A stretch of DNA of 51,495 bases from Bdellovibrionales bacterium (GTDB taxonomy: Bacteria; Bdellovibrionota; Bdellovibrionia; Bdellovibrionales; UBA1609), in the NCBI GenBank assembly GCA_020850475.1, contig JADZEO010000009.1:1-51495 (forward strand), read 5' to 3'. Both the position numbers and the translations under genes were made by a program. The notes beneath the pieces were generated by a model that was not told the DNA's origin, did not search any database, and was given only the letters and a program-made list of their open reading frames with translations. This document shows, in pieces, positions 16,104-25,125 of this stretch; position 1 is the first letter of the stretch; the number at the start of each line of letters is the position of its first letter.

Positions 16104-18480
16104 GGGCACCTCCCGCATGTTGCCGGAGTGCCTCAAGCACTTTGTCGGGAGTCAGTGGCACACTGTAAAGACGTACGCCCACGGCATCATAAATTGCGTT
16201 CGCCACTGACGGAATAAAGGGAGCAAGGGCACCCTCACCCACTTCTTTAGCCCCGAATGGCCCTTCACATTCGTCACCGCTGCCAGGCACGATGACCACC
16301 TCAGGCATTTCAAACGGCGACGGAATTTTATATTCCAAGAGCGAGGCGTTTTGGACCGCGCCGTCGTCGTAGCGCATACCTTCCATCAAAGCTTGACCGA
16401 GCCCCATGTGGATAGAACCCTGCAGCTGTCCCTCGACCGCGAGAGGATTGAGGGCTTGTCCATAGTCGTGAGCACAGGTGACGCGATCGACTTTGACGAA
16501 ACCCGTAGCGGGATCCACGGTGACTTCGGAAATAAAAGCCGTGTAACTGTAGCTGGGGCTGAGCCCAGCGCCAGCCCCCTTAAAAGAGCCACCCATCTTC
16601 GGCGAAACATAACCGCCCTTGCTTTGCAGAGCTCCTTGAAAGTCCAAGGCCTTGCGGACGGCATCCAAATATTTTACTTCCCGTCCGTCAGGGGCCACGA
16701 TTTTTTCATCAACGAACAAATAGCCGTCCTCATAGTTGGGGTTTGCTCCCAAATAAAGAGCGCCATAATCCGGTGGTCTGCCGCCTTGTCGGAAAAAGTT
16801 CTCCGGCTCACCGGGTGGAGTCGGGATCGGAGCTTCGCACTCAAGCAACTGGCAAGCCGCTTCGAGCAACTGACGACGCATCCGAATGGCCGCATTGCGA
16901 GCGGCGTTGCCGGCCATAAAAGTGACTCGTGAGCTGTAGCTCCCATAGTCAATTGGGCAGTGACGAGTGTCCGCGGCCAACACCTTGATCATCGTCATCG
17001 GCAGTCCTAAGACTTCCGCCGCCATTTGCGCAAGCATGGTGTTGGAACCCTGACCAATATCCGAAGCGCCTGAATAAAGACTCACCCCTCCGTCATAATC
17101 AATTCCCAGGCGCACCGTCGACTGAGGCATTTCGTTCCAGTGAATCGGTAAGGCACTCCCCGAAATAAAAAAGCCGCAGGCCACACCAATACCTTTGCCG
17201 AAGGGAAGCTTTTGGTATTTTTGGCTCCACCCCGAGGCGGCCATGGCATTTCTAAGACCATGATGAATTCCCACCGAGGTAATGCGAAACTCATTAATGG
17301 TCTTTGAGTTCGGTTGATGAAAATGTTTGAGCCTCATTTCGCAAGGATCAATTTTTAGCCGCACGCAGGCTTCGTCAAACAGCACTTCTGAGGCAAAACG
17401 AGGATTCACTCCGCCGTGACCGCGCATGGCGCCACACATGGGCTTATTGGTATAAACTCGATCGCAATGAAAATTAATATTCGGAACATTGTATGGCCCT
17501 TGTAGCAAAACCCCATTGTAGTAGGTGGTGACCACACCAAAACTGCCGTAAGCGCCCCCGTCAATCAGCATGTAACCGTCAAGAGCCTGGATGCCGGCGT
17601 CGCGACTCACACCCAACTTCATGCTGATTTTGGTTGGATGCCGCCCATGGTGAGAATAAAAAACTTCTTCACGCTCAAACGCCAACCGAATGTTGCGCCC
17701 GGTTTTGAGCGCAGCTTTGACCGCAATCATTTCGTGCGGAAAGGGATCGCTCTTGCCCCCAAAGCCACCCCCGAGATGGGGTTTCACCACTCGCAAACGG
17801 TGCATCGGAAGCTCCAACACTTCCGCTAGCGCGCGATGGAGGTAATGGGGCACTTGCGTGGCCGAATAAACCGTGAGGTTTTCGCCTTCCCACTCCACCT
17901 GGGTCGCATGCGGCTCGGTAAAGGCGTGGGTAACGGACTCAAACTCAAACTGATGTTCCACCACCACGTCGGCTGAGCGCAGTCCTGCCACGACATCCCC
18001 AAACGACTGATTGACCGACTTATGGAGATTATTCTTTTTGCCCAACTCGGGGTGAATCAGATCGGTGGACTCATTGAGCGACTTTTGCGGATCCAAGTGG
18101 GGTTTGAGCACTTCATAGTTGACTCGGACCAAGCGACTCGCTTGGACGGCGGCGCGCTCACTTTCGGCAATGATTGCCACCACCGGCTCGCCAACATAAC
18201 GAACCCGCTCTTTGGCCATCGCCGGCTCGTCCTTGCTAATGGGCAACACGCCAAAGGTGTGACGAAAATCAGCGCCCACCACAAAATCAACCACTCCCTC
18301 CACCGCTCGGGCGGCGCTCAAATCAATTCCGACAATTCGCGCGTTGGCGTATGGCGAACGAACAATTTTGACTCGCAAGGGGTGGTGAAGACGCAAATCA
18401 TCGGTGTACTTTGCCCGGCCGGTGACCTTGTCTACCGCATCGACATAGGGAGTCTTTTTGCCAACGATTCGGTAGCTCAC
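16093..18480 (-). CDS. hcrA: 4-hydroxybenzoyl-CoA reductase alpha subunit (molybdopterin)
   Basis: A 795-aa catalytic subunit of the molybdenum hydroxylase family. Visible motifs are HLGGGFGGKSDPFPHE, the GAMRGHGGVNPRF loop around the Mo site, SGASDIGQGSNTMLAQ, and near the C-terminus GPFGAKEVGEGAL, whose glutamate is the conserved active-site base. With HcrB and HcrC it removes the para-hydroxyl of 4-hydroxybenzoyl-CoA to give benzoyl-CoA, using low-potential electrons, in the cytoplasm. Without the HcrB cluster insert it could be read as a generic xanthine-type dehydrogenase; the context and insert support HcrA. Its start overlaps hcrC by 4 bp. Confidence 0.88.
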   Translation of the reverse strand: MSYRIVGKKTPYVDAVDKVTGRAKYTDDLRLHHPLRVKIVRSPYANARIVGIDLSAARAVEGVVDFVVGADFRHTFGVLPISKDEPAMAKERVRYVGEPVVAIIAESERAAVQASRLVRVNYEVLKPHLDPQKSLNESTDLIHPELGKKNNLHKSVNQSFGDVVAGLRSADVVVEHQFEFESVTHAFTEPHATQVEWEGENLTVYSATQVPHYLHRALAEVLELPMHRLRVVKPHLGGGFGGKSDPFPHEMIAVKAALKTGRNIRLAFEREEVFYSHHGRHPTKISMKLGVSRDAGIQALDGYMLIDGGAYGSFGVVTTYYNGVLLQGPYNVPNINFHCDRVYTNKPMCGAMRGHGGVNPRFASEVLFDEACVRLKIDPCEMRLKHFHQPNSKTINEFRITSVGIHHGLRNAMAASGWSQKYQKLPFGKGIGVACGFFISGSALPIHWNEMPQSTVRLGIDYDGGVSLYSGASDIGQGSNTMLAQMAAEVLGLPMTMIKVLAADTRHCPIDYGSYSSRVTFMAGNAARNAAIRMRRQLLEAACQLLECEAPIPTPPGEPENFFRQGGRPPDYGALYLGANPNYEDGYLFVDEKIVAPDGREVKYLDAVRKALDFQGALQSKGGYVSPKMGGSFKGAGAGLSPSYSYTAFISEVTVDPATGFVKVDRVTCAHDYGQALNPLAVEGQLQGSIHMGLGQALMEGMRYDDGAVQNASLLEYKIPSPFEMPEVVIVPGSGDECEGPFGAKEVGEGALAPFIPSVANAIYDAVGVRLYSVPLTPDKVLEALRQHAGGAHAP

Positions 18481-18974
18481 TTTTGACCTCGTTGTCGGTC
18501 GGCGGCCAAGGCGATGGACTCTTCAATCTTGGTGTAACCGGTGCAGCGACAAATCGTTCCCGAAATACATTCTTTGATTTCTTGGGCCGAAGGGTTGGCC
18601 TGGTGGTTCAACAAGGCGACGGCGTTGAGAACCATCGCGGGCGTGCAGTAACCGCATTGCAACCCACCTTCATCCACGAACGCCCGCTGAACGGGATGTA
18701 ACTCTTGGCCTTTGGCCAAGCCTTCAATGGTGGTGATTTCGCGTCCCTGAAAATCAACCGCCAAGGCTAAGCAGGAAAGCACGGGATCGCCGTCTGCCAA
18801 AACGGTACAACAGCCGCAGTCGCCGACATCACAACCCTTCTTGGTACCAGTGAGTCCCAGCTCCTCACGCAGATACTCGACGAGTGTCATGGTCGCGGGA
18901 ACGAATCTGCGCACGGTGAGACCATTCACCTGCAAAGTCACAATCATTTCTTTATCAGTTGATTCTTTATCCAT
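18477..18974 (-). CDS. hcrC: 4-hydroxybenzoyl-CoA reductase gamma subunit (2x[2Fe-2S])
   Basis: A 165-aa small subunit with both [2Fe-2S] clusters of the family. The plant-ferredoxin-type cluster has C48, C53, C56 and C68, and the helical C-terminal cluster has C107, C110, C142 and C144 (QCGYCTPAM and TICRCTGY motifs). Order here is C-A-B on the minus strand. It starts 15 bp after the upstream thiolase gene and overlaps hcrA by ATGA-type coupling. Confidence 0.9.
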   Translation of the reverse strand: MDKESTDKEMIVTLQVNGLTVRRFVPATMTLVEYLREELGLTGTKKGCDVGDCGCCTVLADGDPVLSCLALAVDFQGREITTIEGLAKGQELHPVQRAFVDEGGLQCGYCTPAMVLNAVALLNHQANPSAQEIKECISGTICRCTGYTKIEESIALAADRQRGQK

Positions 18975-18989
18975 ATTCTCTCACGTTCG

Positions 18990-20123
18990 CTAGGACACGC
19001 GCTGAACTAAGGTCGCAATTCCTTGTCCGTGTCCGATACACATACTGACCACGCCCCATTCACTATCCAAACGCTCCATTTGATTAAGAAGAGTCACCAC
19101 CAGCCGGGTTCCCGTGCAGCCGAGGGGATGGCCGAGAGCAATGGCCCCTCCTGCCACGTTGACTCGATCCGCAGGAAGGTTGAGCTCTCGCTGGCAAGCC
19201 ACCGCCTGACTTGCAAAGGCTTCGTTGAGTTCAAATAAATCAATATCCGCCACGTTCATTTTTTGACGGCGCAACAGCTCGCGAATTGCCGGAATAGGCC
19301 CCAAGCCCATCGTCAGCGGATCCACCCCGACGACAACAAAATCAACCACTCGCGCCCGCGCCCGCAAATTCAATTCCTGGCAAGATTTTTGGTTTGCTAA
19401 GAGTGTGAGGCTGGCGCCATCACTCATCGGCGAACTATTGCCAGCGGTCACGGTGCCGTTTTCTTTAAAAACCGCTTTGAGTTCCGCGAGAGCGCCGAGC
19501 GAGGTTTCGGCCCGCGGCCCTTGGTCTAAGCTCAGCGTTTCGCCGTTGACTTTAACTGCCATGATTTCGTTTTGGAAAAAACCCTGCGCTTGAGCTGTCA
19601 CCGCGCGCCGATGGCTTTCCACCGAAAACTGATCTTGTTCCGCGCGCGAAATCCCGAACTGTTCGGCCACTCGCTCGGCGGTTAACCCCATGTTGGTAAA
19701 GGGAAACTCATACCGCGAAAGGAGTCCCTGATGGTAATCCAGCGCTGCCGTCATCGGCACGTGATGCATGTGTTCCACTCCGCCGGCTGCAACCAGCTGT
19801 TGGACCCCAGACGCCACCGCCAGCGATGCAAAGTGAAAGGCTTGTAAACTCGAAGCACACAAACGATTGATGGTCACCCCCGGTACGCGTTCTGGGTAGC
19901 CCGCCAAGAGCGCACTCAAGCGAGCGATGTTTTTGCCTTGCTCCAGATGTTGGCCTACGCAGCCCACCATCACGTCCTCGATGAGACGAGGGTCGATTTT
20001 TTGCGCCAGGTTTTTAAGTAATTGAGCCAACAATTCATCAGCCCTCAGGTCGCGAAAAATTCCCTTGTCCTTGTGGGACCGACCGATCGGGGTTCGTTGG
20101 GCCTCAACGATCAAAGCATCCAT
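18990..20123 (-). CDS. Thiolase (acetyl-CoA acyltransferase)
   Basis: A 377-aa thiolase, a little short of the usual 390. The nucleophile cysteine is in [14 protein letters not shown], the His/Asn segment is [12 protein letters not shown], the [17 protein letters not shown] motif is intact, and the second catalytic cysteine is in [12 protein letters not shown]. It should cleave 3-oxoacyl-CoA with CoA. In this operon the expected substrates are 3-oxopimelyl-CoA (to glutaryl-CoA and acetyl-CoA) or acetoacetyl-CoA; the two thiolases here could split these. It starts 9 bp after the SDR gene with a GAGGTGAG site. Confidence 0.85.
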   Translation of the reverse strand: MDALIVEAQRTPIGRSHKDKGIFRDLRADELLAQLLKNLAQKIDPRLIEDVMVGCVGQHLEQGKNIARLSALLAGYPERVPGVTINRLCASSLQAFHFASLAVASGVQQLVAAGGVEHMHHVPMTAALDYHQGLLSRYEFPFTNMGLTAERVAEQFGISRAEQDQFSVESHRRAVTAQAQGFFQNEIMAVKVNGETLSLDQGPRAETSLGALAELKAVFKENGTVTAGNSSPMSDGASLTLLANQKSCQELNLRARARVVDFVVVGVDPLTMGLGPIPAIRELLRRQKMNVADIDLFELNEAFASQAVACQRELNLPADRVNVAGGAIALGHPLGCTGTRLVVTLLNQMERLDSEWGVVSMCIGHGQGIATLVQRVS

Positions 20124-20132
20124 CAGCTCACC

Positions 20133-20888
20133 TCAGAGCGATAAAATTCCGCAACTTTTGCCGCCATCCACATGCAGGATCTGACCCGAAATAAACTGGG
20201 CTCGATCAGAACTCAAAAAAGCCACCGCTGCGGCAATGTCCTGGGGTTGTCCCATTTTGCCCGTGGGTTGCATCTTAATCAGGCGTTCGCGGGCCTTTTC
20301 CGGCATCGAACGCGTCATCGGGGTATCAATAAATCCAGGCGCAACACCATTGACCTGAATTTGATCGCGGGCCAATTCAAGGGCCAGGGTGCGGGTCAAA
20401 CTCACCAACCCGCCTTTACTGGCTGAATAGTTGCTCTGGCCGATATTACCCAGCCAGGAGCGCGAAATGATATTGATGATCTTGCCACTTTGCTGAGCTC
20501 GCAGCGTCGGCACCACCGCACGACAAACGAGAAAGGGACCCTTCAAATTGACCTTGAGGACTTGGTCCCAATCTTCTTCCGTCAGCTTGGTTAAAAAGTT
20601 ATCACGAATAATTCCCGCATTGTTGACTAAAATGTCGATGCGGTTCCAGTCCTTGAGCAACTCGGCAACCAACTTTTCGAGAAATGCGGCATCGGTGACG
20701 TCGCCCGAGAAAACTTTTGACGTCCAACCTTGTTCCGCAAACTCTTTGGCCGCCGTTCGCAGTTGCTTCTCGTCGCGGTCCACCAGCGCCACTCGAGCTC
20801 CCCACTGAGCAAGCTCTTGACTGATGGCGCGGCCAATTCCCTGCGCCGCGCCCGTGACAACGGCGATCTTGCCTTGCAAATTGATCAT
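20133..20888 (-). CDS. Short-chain dehydrogenase/reductase, FabG-like
   Basis: A 251-aa classical SDR. The cofactor loop is TGAAQGIGRAI with an acidic VDRDE after beta-2 (favouring NAD), NNAGI marks beta-4, and the catalytic Ser plus YSASK are in SRSWLGNIGQSNYSASKGG. The SDR lies between two thiolase genes, so I infer oxidation of 3-hydroxypimelyl-CoA or a similar 3-hydroxyacyl-CoA. A 3-oxoacyl-ACP reductase role cannot be excluded from sequence alone. Its start overlaps the preceding thiolase stop by 4 bp. Confidence 0.8.
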   Translation of the reverse strand: MINLQGKIAVVTGAAQGIGRAISQELAQWGARVALVDRDEKQLRTAAKEFAEQGWTSKVFSGDVTDAAFLEKLVAELLKDWNRIDILVNNAGIIRDNFLTKLTEEDWDQVLKVNLKGPFLVCRAVVPTLRAQQSGKIINIISRSWLGNIGQSNYSASKGGLVSLTRTLALELARDQIQVNGVAPGFIDTPMTRSMPEKARERLIKMQPTGKMGQPQDIAAAVAFLSSDRAQFISGQILHVDGGKSCGILSL

Positions 20889-22141
20889 AGAGCCTCGACC
20901 ACCATGGCAATGCCCTGGCCGCCACCAATACAGGCCGAAGCCACCCCGAGTTTTCCACCGCGAGCACGCAATCCTTTCAGCAAGGTCGTGACCAAACGCT
21001 GGCCAGTTGCGCCCAGGGGATGACCGATCGCGATGGCCCCACCATGAACGTTCAACTTGTTTTCATCCAGTTCCAAGGCTCTGGCCACACCCAAACATTG
21101 GGCTCCGAAGGCTTCGTTAATTTCAAACAAATCAATTTGACCCATGTTGAGCTTGAGCTGACCTAACAAGCACTTGATCGCCGGCACCGGCCCCAGTCCC
21201 ATGACGTTCGGATCCAAGCCGGAGGCGCATACTCCCAGGACTCTGCCTATGGGTTTGAGCTTGCGCTTTTGCACATACTCATCACTCGCGATTAAGACCG
21301 CACAGGCTCCGTCGACAATACCTGAGGCGGAGCCGGCCGTGGTCGGACCCTCCTTGGAAAATACGAACGGGAGTTTGGCGAGCTGGTCCAGCGAAGTTTG
21401 GCGGGGATGCTCATCGTCGGTGAGTTTTTCGACACGGTTCAATTTGAGTTTCCGCTTATGAAAGTTCCCGGCTTCAATTACCAAATTCTCGACCGGCGTG
21501 ATTTCATCGGCAAAAAAGTTCTTCGCCTTAGCGGCCTGGTAACGCTCTTGGCTGCGGTTGGCAAAGGCGTCGACTTCTTCGCGTTTGAGCGCATATTTTT
21601 TAGCCACATTGTCGGCCGTCATTCCCATCGGTACGGCTGCGGTGTCATTGAGAGCTTCCCATAGCAGATCAACAAACTCGGGCTTGCCCAATTGAAATCC
21701 CTGACGGGCTCCAAACGACACGAGGGGAAACCGGCTCATGGTGTCGGTTCCGCATCCCAGTACCAACTGGGCCTTCCCGAGCGCAATTTGTTCGGCGGCC
21801 TGCCCGATCACTTCAATCCCTGACCCGCAGATCCGCTGCACGAGTGAAGCCGGCGCCTCGAGTGGTGCTCCGGCGTAAAGCCCGATGTGGCGAGGCAAGA
21901 AAAAGGCATCGGCACTGCCTTGCCCGATATTGGAGACAATCACTTGATCAATCTCACTGGCCTCGACCCCCGACTTTTTGATAACCGCTCGGGAGGCCAC
22001 AATCCCAAGATCCGTCGGCGTTACCGTCGAGAGGGCTCCGGTGTACTTGCCAAAGGGTGTCCGTTGGCCTTCCACCACCAGCACTCCGTCAAACAAGGTT
22101 CCAACTCCCTCTTTTGTACAAAAACCCTTAGCTGATTTCAT
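20885..22141 (-). CDS. Thiolase (acetyl-CoA acyltransferase)
   Basis: A 418-aa thiolase with a roughly 20-residue N-terminal extension before the usual VEGQRTPFGKYTGAL start. The nucleophile cysteine is in QRICGSGIEVI, followed by NEAFGAQCLGVAR, GGAIAIGHPLGATGQRL and the second cysteine in ASACIGGGQGIA. All catalytic residues are present. It is 10 bp downstream of the fused dehydrogenase/hydratase gene, so the pair may act in sequence in pimelyl/glutaryl-CoA beta-oxidation. The two thiolases of the operon are clearly distinct proteins, not a recent duplication. Confidence 0.87.
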   Translation of the reverse strand: MKSAKGFCTKEGVGTLFDGVLVVEGQRTPFGKYTGALSTVTPTDLGIVASRAVIKKSGVEASEIDQVIVSNIGQGSADAFFLPRHIGLYAGAPLEAPASLVQRICGSGIEVIGQAAEQIALGKAQLVLGCGTDTMSRFPLVSFGARQGFQLGKPEFVDLLWEALNDTAAVPMGMTADNVAKKYALKREEVDAFANRSQERYQAAKAKNFFADEITPVENLVIEAGNFHKRKLKLNRVEKLTDDEHPRQTSLDQLAKLPFVFSKEGPTTAGSASGIVDGACAVLIASDEYVQKRKLKPIGRVLGVCASGLDPNVMGLGPVPAIKCLLGQLKLNMGQIDLFEINEAFGAQCLGVARALELDENKLNVHGGAIAIGHPLGATGQRLVTTLLKGLRARGGKLGVASACIGGGQGIAMVVEAL

Positions 22142-22151
22142 CTCCTACTCC

Positions 22152-24158
22152 TTACATACCCTTGTAAACGGGACGTTGACGTTGAATGACACTCTCCAGA
22201 CCGGCCCGCGCGTCGTGAGTGGCAAAAATTGCTTTGAGCCCTTTTAGTTCCAAACCCAAACCCTCGGACAGAGTGACTTTGTCTCCTTGCTCGATGAGCT
22301 CCATGGCTTTTTGTAAAGCCACCGGCGCTTTGGTTTTGAGTATCTTCTCAAACGATCCCAGCCCCATTTGGTTCAACTCGGTGGCGTCTTGTGACCCATG
22401 GTAATTGGCAAAGCCGCGAATCTCGGCGACCTCGATTTTACCTTTTTGCCGCTGAGGAAGTGGGCGCTTCTCAAGGTCAGCGAAACTGCCGACGCGTTCG
22501 ACGATCTCATCGATGAGCCCCAGGGCCAAGGCCTCTTCGGCCTTCATCATTTTGCCGGTGGCGACTGCGTACTTGGCTCCGGCTTTACCGATCAGACGAG
22601 TGGTTCTTTGGGTCCCGCCCAGCCCCGGATAAATACCGATGCCGGTCTCCGGGAACGCCAATAAACTTCGCGACGTCCCCAGGCGATAGTGACAAGCCAG
22701 GGCCAGCTCCAAACCTCCGCCCAGAGTCAAACCATCAAGGTAAGCAATGCTCGGTTTGCGACTGGATTCGATCTTTTCCAAGACTTGGTGGCCAAAGGCC
22801 GTAAACTGATAAATCCTTTCCAGATCTTTTTTATCCATGTTGTCGATAAAAAACTTGATGTCGGCGCCGGCCACGAAGGCCTTACCCGCCCCCAGCAAGA
22901 TCACGCGGCTGACCCTTGGGTCACTCTCAAGTCGATCCCATTGGTTGCTTAATTGCTCGACGACTTCCTCATTGAGCGCGTTCATGCTGTCCGGGCGATA
23001 GAATTGCAAAAAGCCCGTCGAGCCTTGCACCCAACTCTTAACAAAATCGATCTCGACCTTGCCGCCCTTGGGAATTTCGTTGAGCAAGGCGGGCATCGCC
23101 AACTTCCACTTTTTAAACAAAGACTCGGTGGCCAGGCGAACTTTCTCGACGCCAATGGTGTTCATCATTTCAAAGGGGCCCTGAAACCACCGCAGACCAA
23201 TTCGCGCTCCGAGATCCGTTTCACTGGTGGTCGTCACTTCTTCGCTCACCATTTGGGCGGCGACTCCGAGACTGGCCGCCCACAACCGCTCGGTGACGGC
23301 CTTTTCATCATTCTTGCCCGAGTAAGGTGCCGCGAAATCCCAGTCTTGGCGGGTCGCGACCTGAGCTTTCAGGCGTTCGGCCGGGGCGTAAAAAGCTCCG
23401 AACTTTTCGGCCAACCCCTCACAGGCATGTTGGGCCACTGGCACACCGGTGGCGTTCATCAATTTAAAAGGCCCCATGCCGATTTTAAAAACCCGCTCGG
23501 CCGTTTCATCAATAAAGCTCGGCGAGCCCAGGCCTTCTTCGTGCAGGCGCACGGCCTCGTTCAACCAAGGGACAAAAAAGCGATTCACCGCGAACCCCGC
23601 AGCGTCTTTGACGACAATCGGAATCTTGTCGACAAAGTTGTAAAAGTCGCGCACCACCTCGACCAAACGCAGATCAGTTTCTTCTCCCGGAATCACTTCG
23701 ACCAATTTATTTTTAGCCGCATGATAGAAATAATGAACTCCAACAAAGCGATCGCGTTTTTTTAAGGCTTCAGCCAAGTCCGTGACCGAGTAAGACGAAG
23801 TGTTGGTCGCTAAAACACAATCGGCCGCAACCAGGGGCTCAATTTTCCGGAACAGATCCACTTTAACTTGGAAGTTTTCAAACACGGCCTCAATGACAAA
23901 TTGGCATTCCGCCAGACTCTTAAAGTCGGTGGTGGTGCGAAGCCGAGCGAACAGCTGATCTTTTTCGTCCGGCTTCATGATCTTGCGTTGAATTGCTTCA
24001 TCGAGGCTGGTCGCAATCCGCTCCCGCCCCTTGGCCAAGCCGGCGTCGTTAACGTCGATCAGGCAAACTTGCAGCCCCTTCATCAAGAAGTGCTGAGCGA
24101 TCGCCGCCCCCATGTTGCCCGCTCCGATCACACCCACTTTGCGAATATCTTTGCTCAT
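22152..24158 (-). CDS. Fused 3-hydroxyacyl-CoA dehydrogenase / enoyl-CoA hydratase
   Basis: A 668-aa bifunctional enzyme with the dehydrogenase first and the hydratase last, the FadN-like order, opposite to E. coli FadB/FadJ. The NAD loop VGVIGAGNMGAAI is at residues 8-20 and the catalytic His is H142. The hydratase half starts near residue 380 and keeps both crotonase glutamates, in LGGGLELALAC and PETGIGIYPGLGGTQR. Around H142 the sequence reads VHYFYHAAKNKLVEVI instead of the usual HFFNPVxxMxLVEV, so the acyl pocket differs. I chose ATG 24158, 7 bp after the previous stop and preceded by AAGGTG. Likely role: hydration/oxidation of pimelyl-CoA-derived intermediates. Confidence 0.85.
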   Translation of the reverse strand: MSKDIRKVGVIGAGNMGAAIAQHFLMKGLQVCLIDVNDAGLAKGRERIATSLDEAIQRKIMKPDEKDQLFARLRTTTDFKSLAECQFVIEAVFENFQVKVDLFRKIEPLVAADCVLATNTSSYSVTDLAEALKKRDRFVGVHYFYHAAKNKLVEVIPGEETDLRLVEVVRDFYNFVDKIPIVVKDAAGFAVNRFFVPWLNEAVRLHEEGLGSPSFIDETAERVFKIGMGPFKLMNATGVPVAQHACEGLAEKFGAFYAPAERLKAQVATRQDWDFAAPYSGKNDEKAVTERLWAASLGVAAQMVSEEVTTTSETDLGARIGLRWFQGPFEMMNTIGVEKVRLATESLFKKWKLAMPALLNEIPKGGKVEIDFVKSWVQGSTGFLQFYRPDSMNALNEEVVEQLSNQWDRLESDPRVSRVILLGAGKAFVAGADIKFFIDNMDKKDLERIYQFTAFGHQVLEKIESSRKPSIAYLDGLTLGGGLELALACHYRLGTSRSLLAFPETGIGIYPGLGGTQRTTRLIGKAGAKYAVATGKMMKAEEALALGLIDEIVERVGSFADLEKRPLPQRQKGKIEVAEIRGFANYHGSQDATELNQMGLGSFEKILKTKAPVALQKAMELIEQGDKVTLSEGLGLELKGLKAIFATHDARAGLESVIQRQRPVYKGM

Positions 24159-24165
24159 GAGCACC

Positions 24166-25122
24166 TTAGCCTCCCACTTCATAATGTTTAGATACATAGG
24201 TATCAAGAATGATCGCCCGCTCAAGATTCTTGATGAGATAATAAATTGTTTGAATCACCGGAACGTCGAGCTTTTTTTCTTCGGCGTAACGAAACATTTG
24301 TCCGCAGTGAAATTCATTTTCCGTGACATGACCCCGTTCGATATCCATTAACATCGATGGCTTGTGATCACCGCCCTTAGACAAATAGGTCACCGCCGGT
24401 TCGAAAAACTCCCGCAAGTGGTAACCACGGGTTTCACCCACCGATATCGACTCACGCAGCAGCTCTCGCACCATGCGCACCAATTCTGGCTCCTCCATGA
24501 CTTGCTTCATCGTCATCCGGGTCAAAGCGCAGACCGAACCCAGGGCCGAATTAAGGATCGCCTTCTTGAAAACCTCTTCCTTGTAATTCTCCACCACCTT
24601 GATCGGCAGTCCGGCACTCGTGAGGGCTTCGGCGATTTTTTTATCCCACGGTTGGCACTCCTTTTTTGCCGACAAAACTTGCTCGTAACAAAAGGCCACA
24701 AACACATCCGAGCGATTAACGAACTGAACGCCAAAATTAAGAATCATTCGCAAGGTGCGATTTGAGCCAAAAACTTCGGCTAGAATTTCTTCCACATCAA
24801 TCCCGTTTTGGCAGGAAACAAAGATCGTCTTAGCATCAACCCCATGGGCCTTCATTTGCCGAGCGACTTCGCGAGTGGTGCAACTCTTGACACAAAATAA
24901 AATCACTTCGGGCTTGGTCGCGACAAAGTCGCCCATGTCCGTGTACAATTCACTCAGTTGCGCCGTTGCCTCGAGCTGTCCGGTGATTCGCAAGGGGTGG
25001 CGGCGCAAAACCTCCAACTTGTGAGCGACCGCATCCAAGCAAGAAACGCGATGCCCGCCTTTTTTTAAATGGGCTGCAAACAAGGCGCCCACCGGCCCTA
25101 ATCCTACAACTCCAAAATGCAT
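24166..25122 (-). CDS. Ketopantoate reductase family (ApbA/PanE) oxidoreductase
   Basis: A 318-aa NAD(P)-dependent oxidoreductase. The N-terminal Rossmann loop is FGVVGLGPVGALFAAHLKKG, the middle KSCTTREVARQM and SCQNGIDVEEIL segments match ketopantoate reductases, and the C-terminal helical domain contains EEVFKKAILNSALGSVCALT with the conserved Lys and Asn. Family members reduce 2-ketopantoate, but many in catabolic operons act on other 2- or 3-oxo acids. Its place between an acyl-CoA ligase and a hydroxyacyl-CoA dehydrogenase (3 bp and 7 bp gaps) suggests a catabolic task rather than pantothenate synthesis; the substrate is unknown. Confidence 0.75.
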   Translation of the reverse strand: MHFGVVGLGPVGALFAAHLKKGGHRVSCLDAVAHKLEVLRRHPLRITGQLEATAQLSELYTDMGDFVATKPEVILFCVKSCTTREVARQMKAHGVDAKTIFVSCQNGIDVEEILAEVFGSNRTLRMILNFGVQFVNRSDVFVAFCYEQVLSAKKECQPWDKKIAEALTSAGLPIKVVENYKEEVFKKAILNSALGSVCALTRMTMKQVMEEPELVRMVRELLRESISVGETRGYHLREFFEPAVTYLSKGGDHKPSMLMDIERGHVTENEFHCGQMFRYAEEKKLDVPVIQTIYYLIKNLERAIILDTYVSKHYEVGG

Positions 25123-25125
25123 ATC

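Noticed and set aside
16093-18974. hcr genes as a generic xanthine or aldehyde dehydrogenase
   Set aside because: The four-cysteine insert of the FAD subunit with HcrB spacings and the surrounding benzoyl-CoA genes favour 4-hydroxybenzoyl-CoA reductase.
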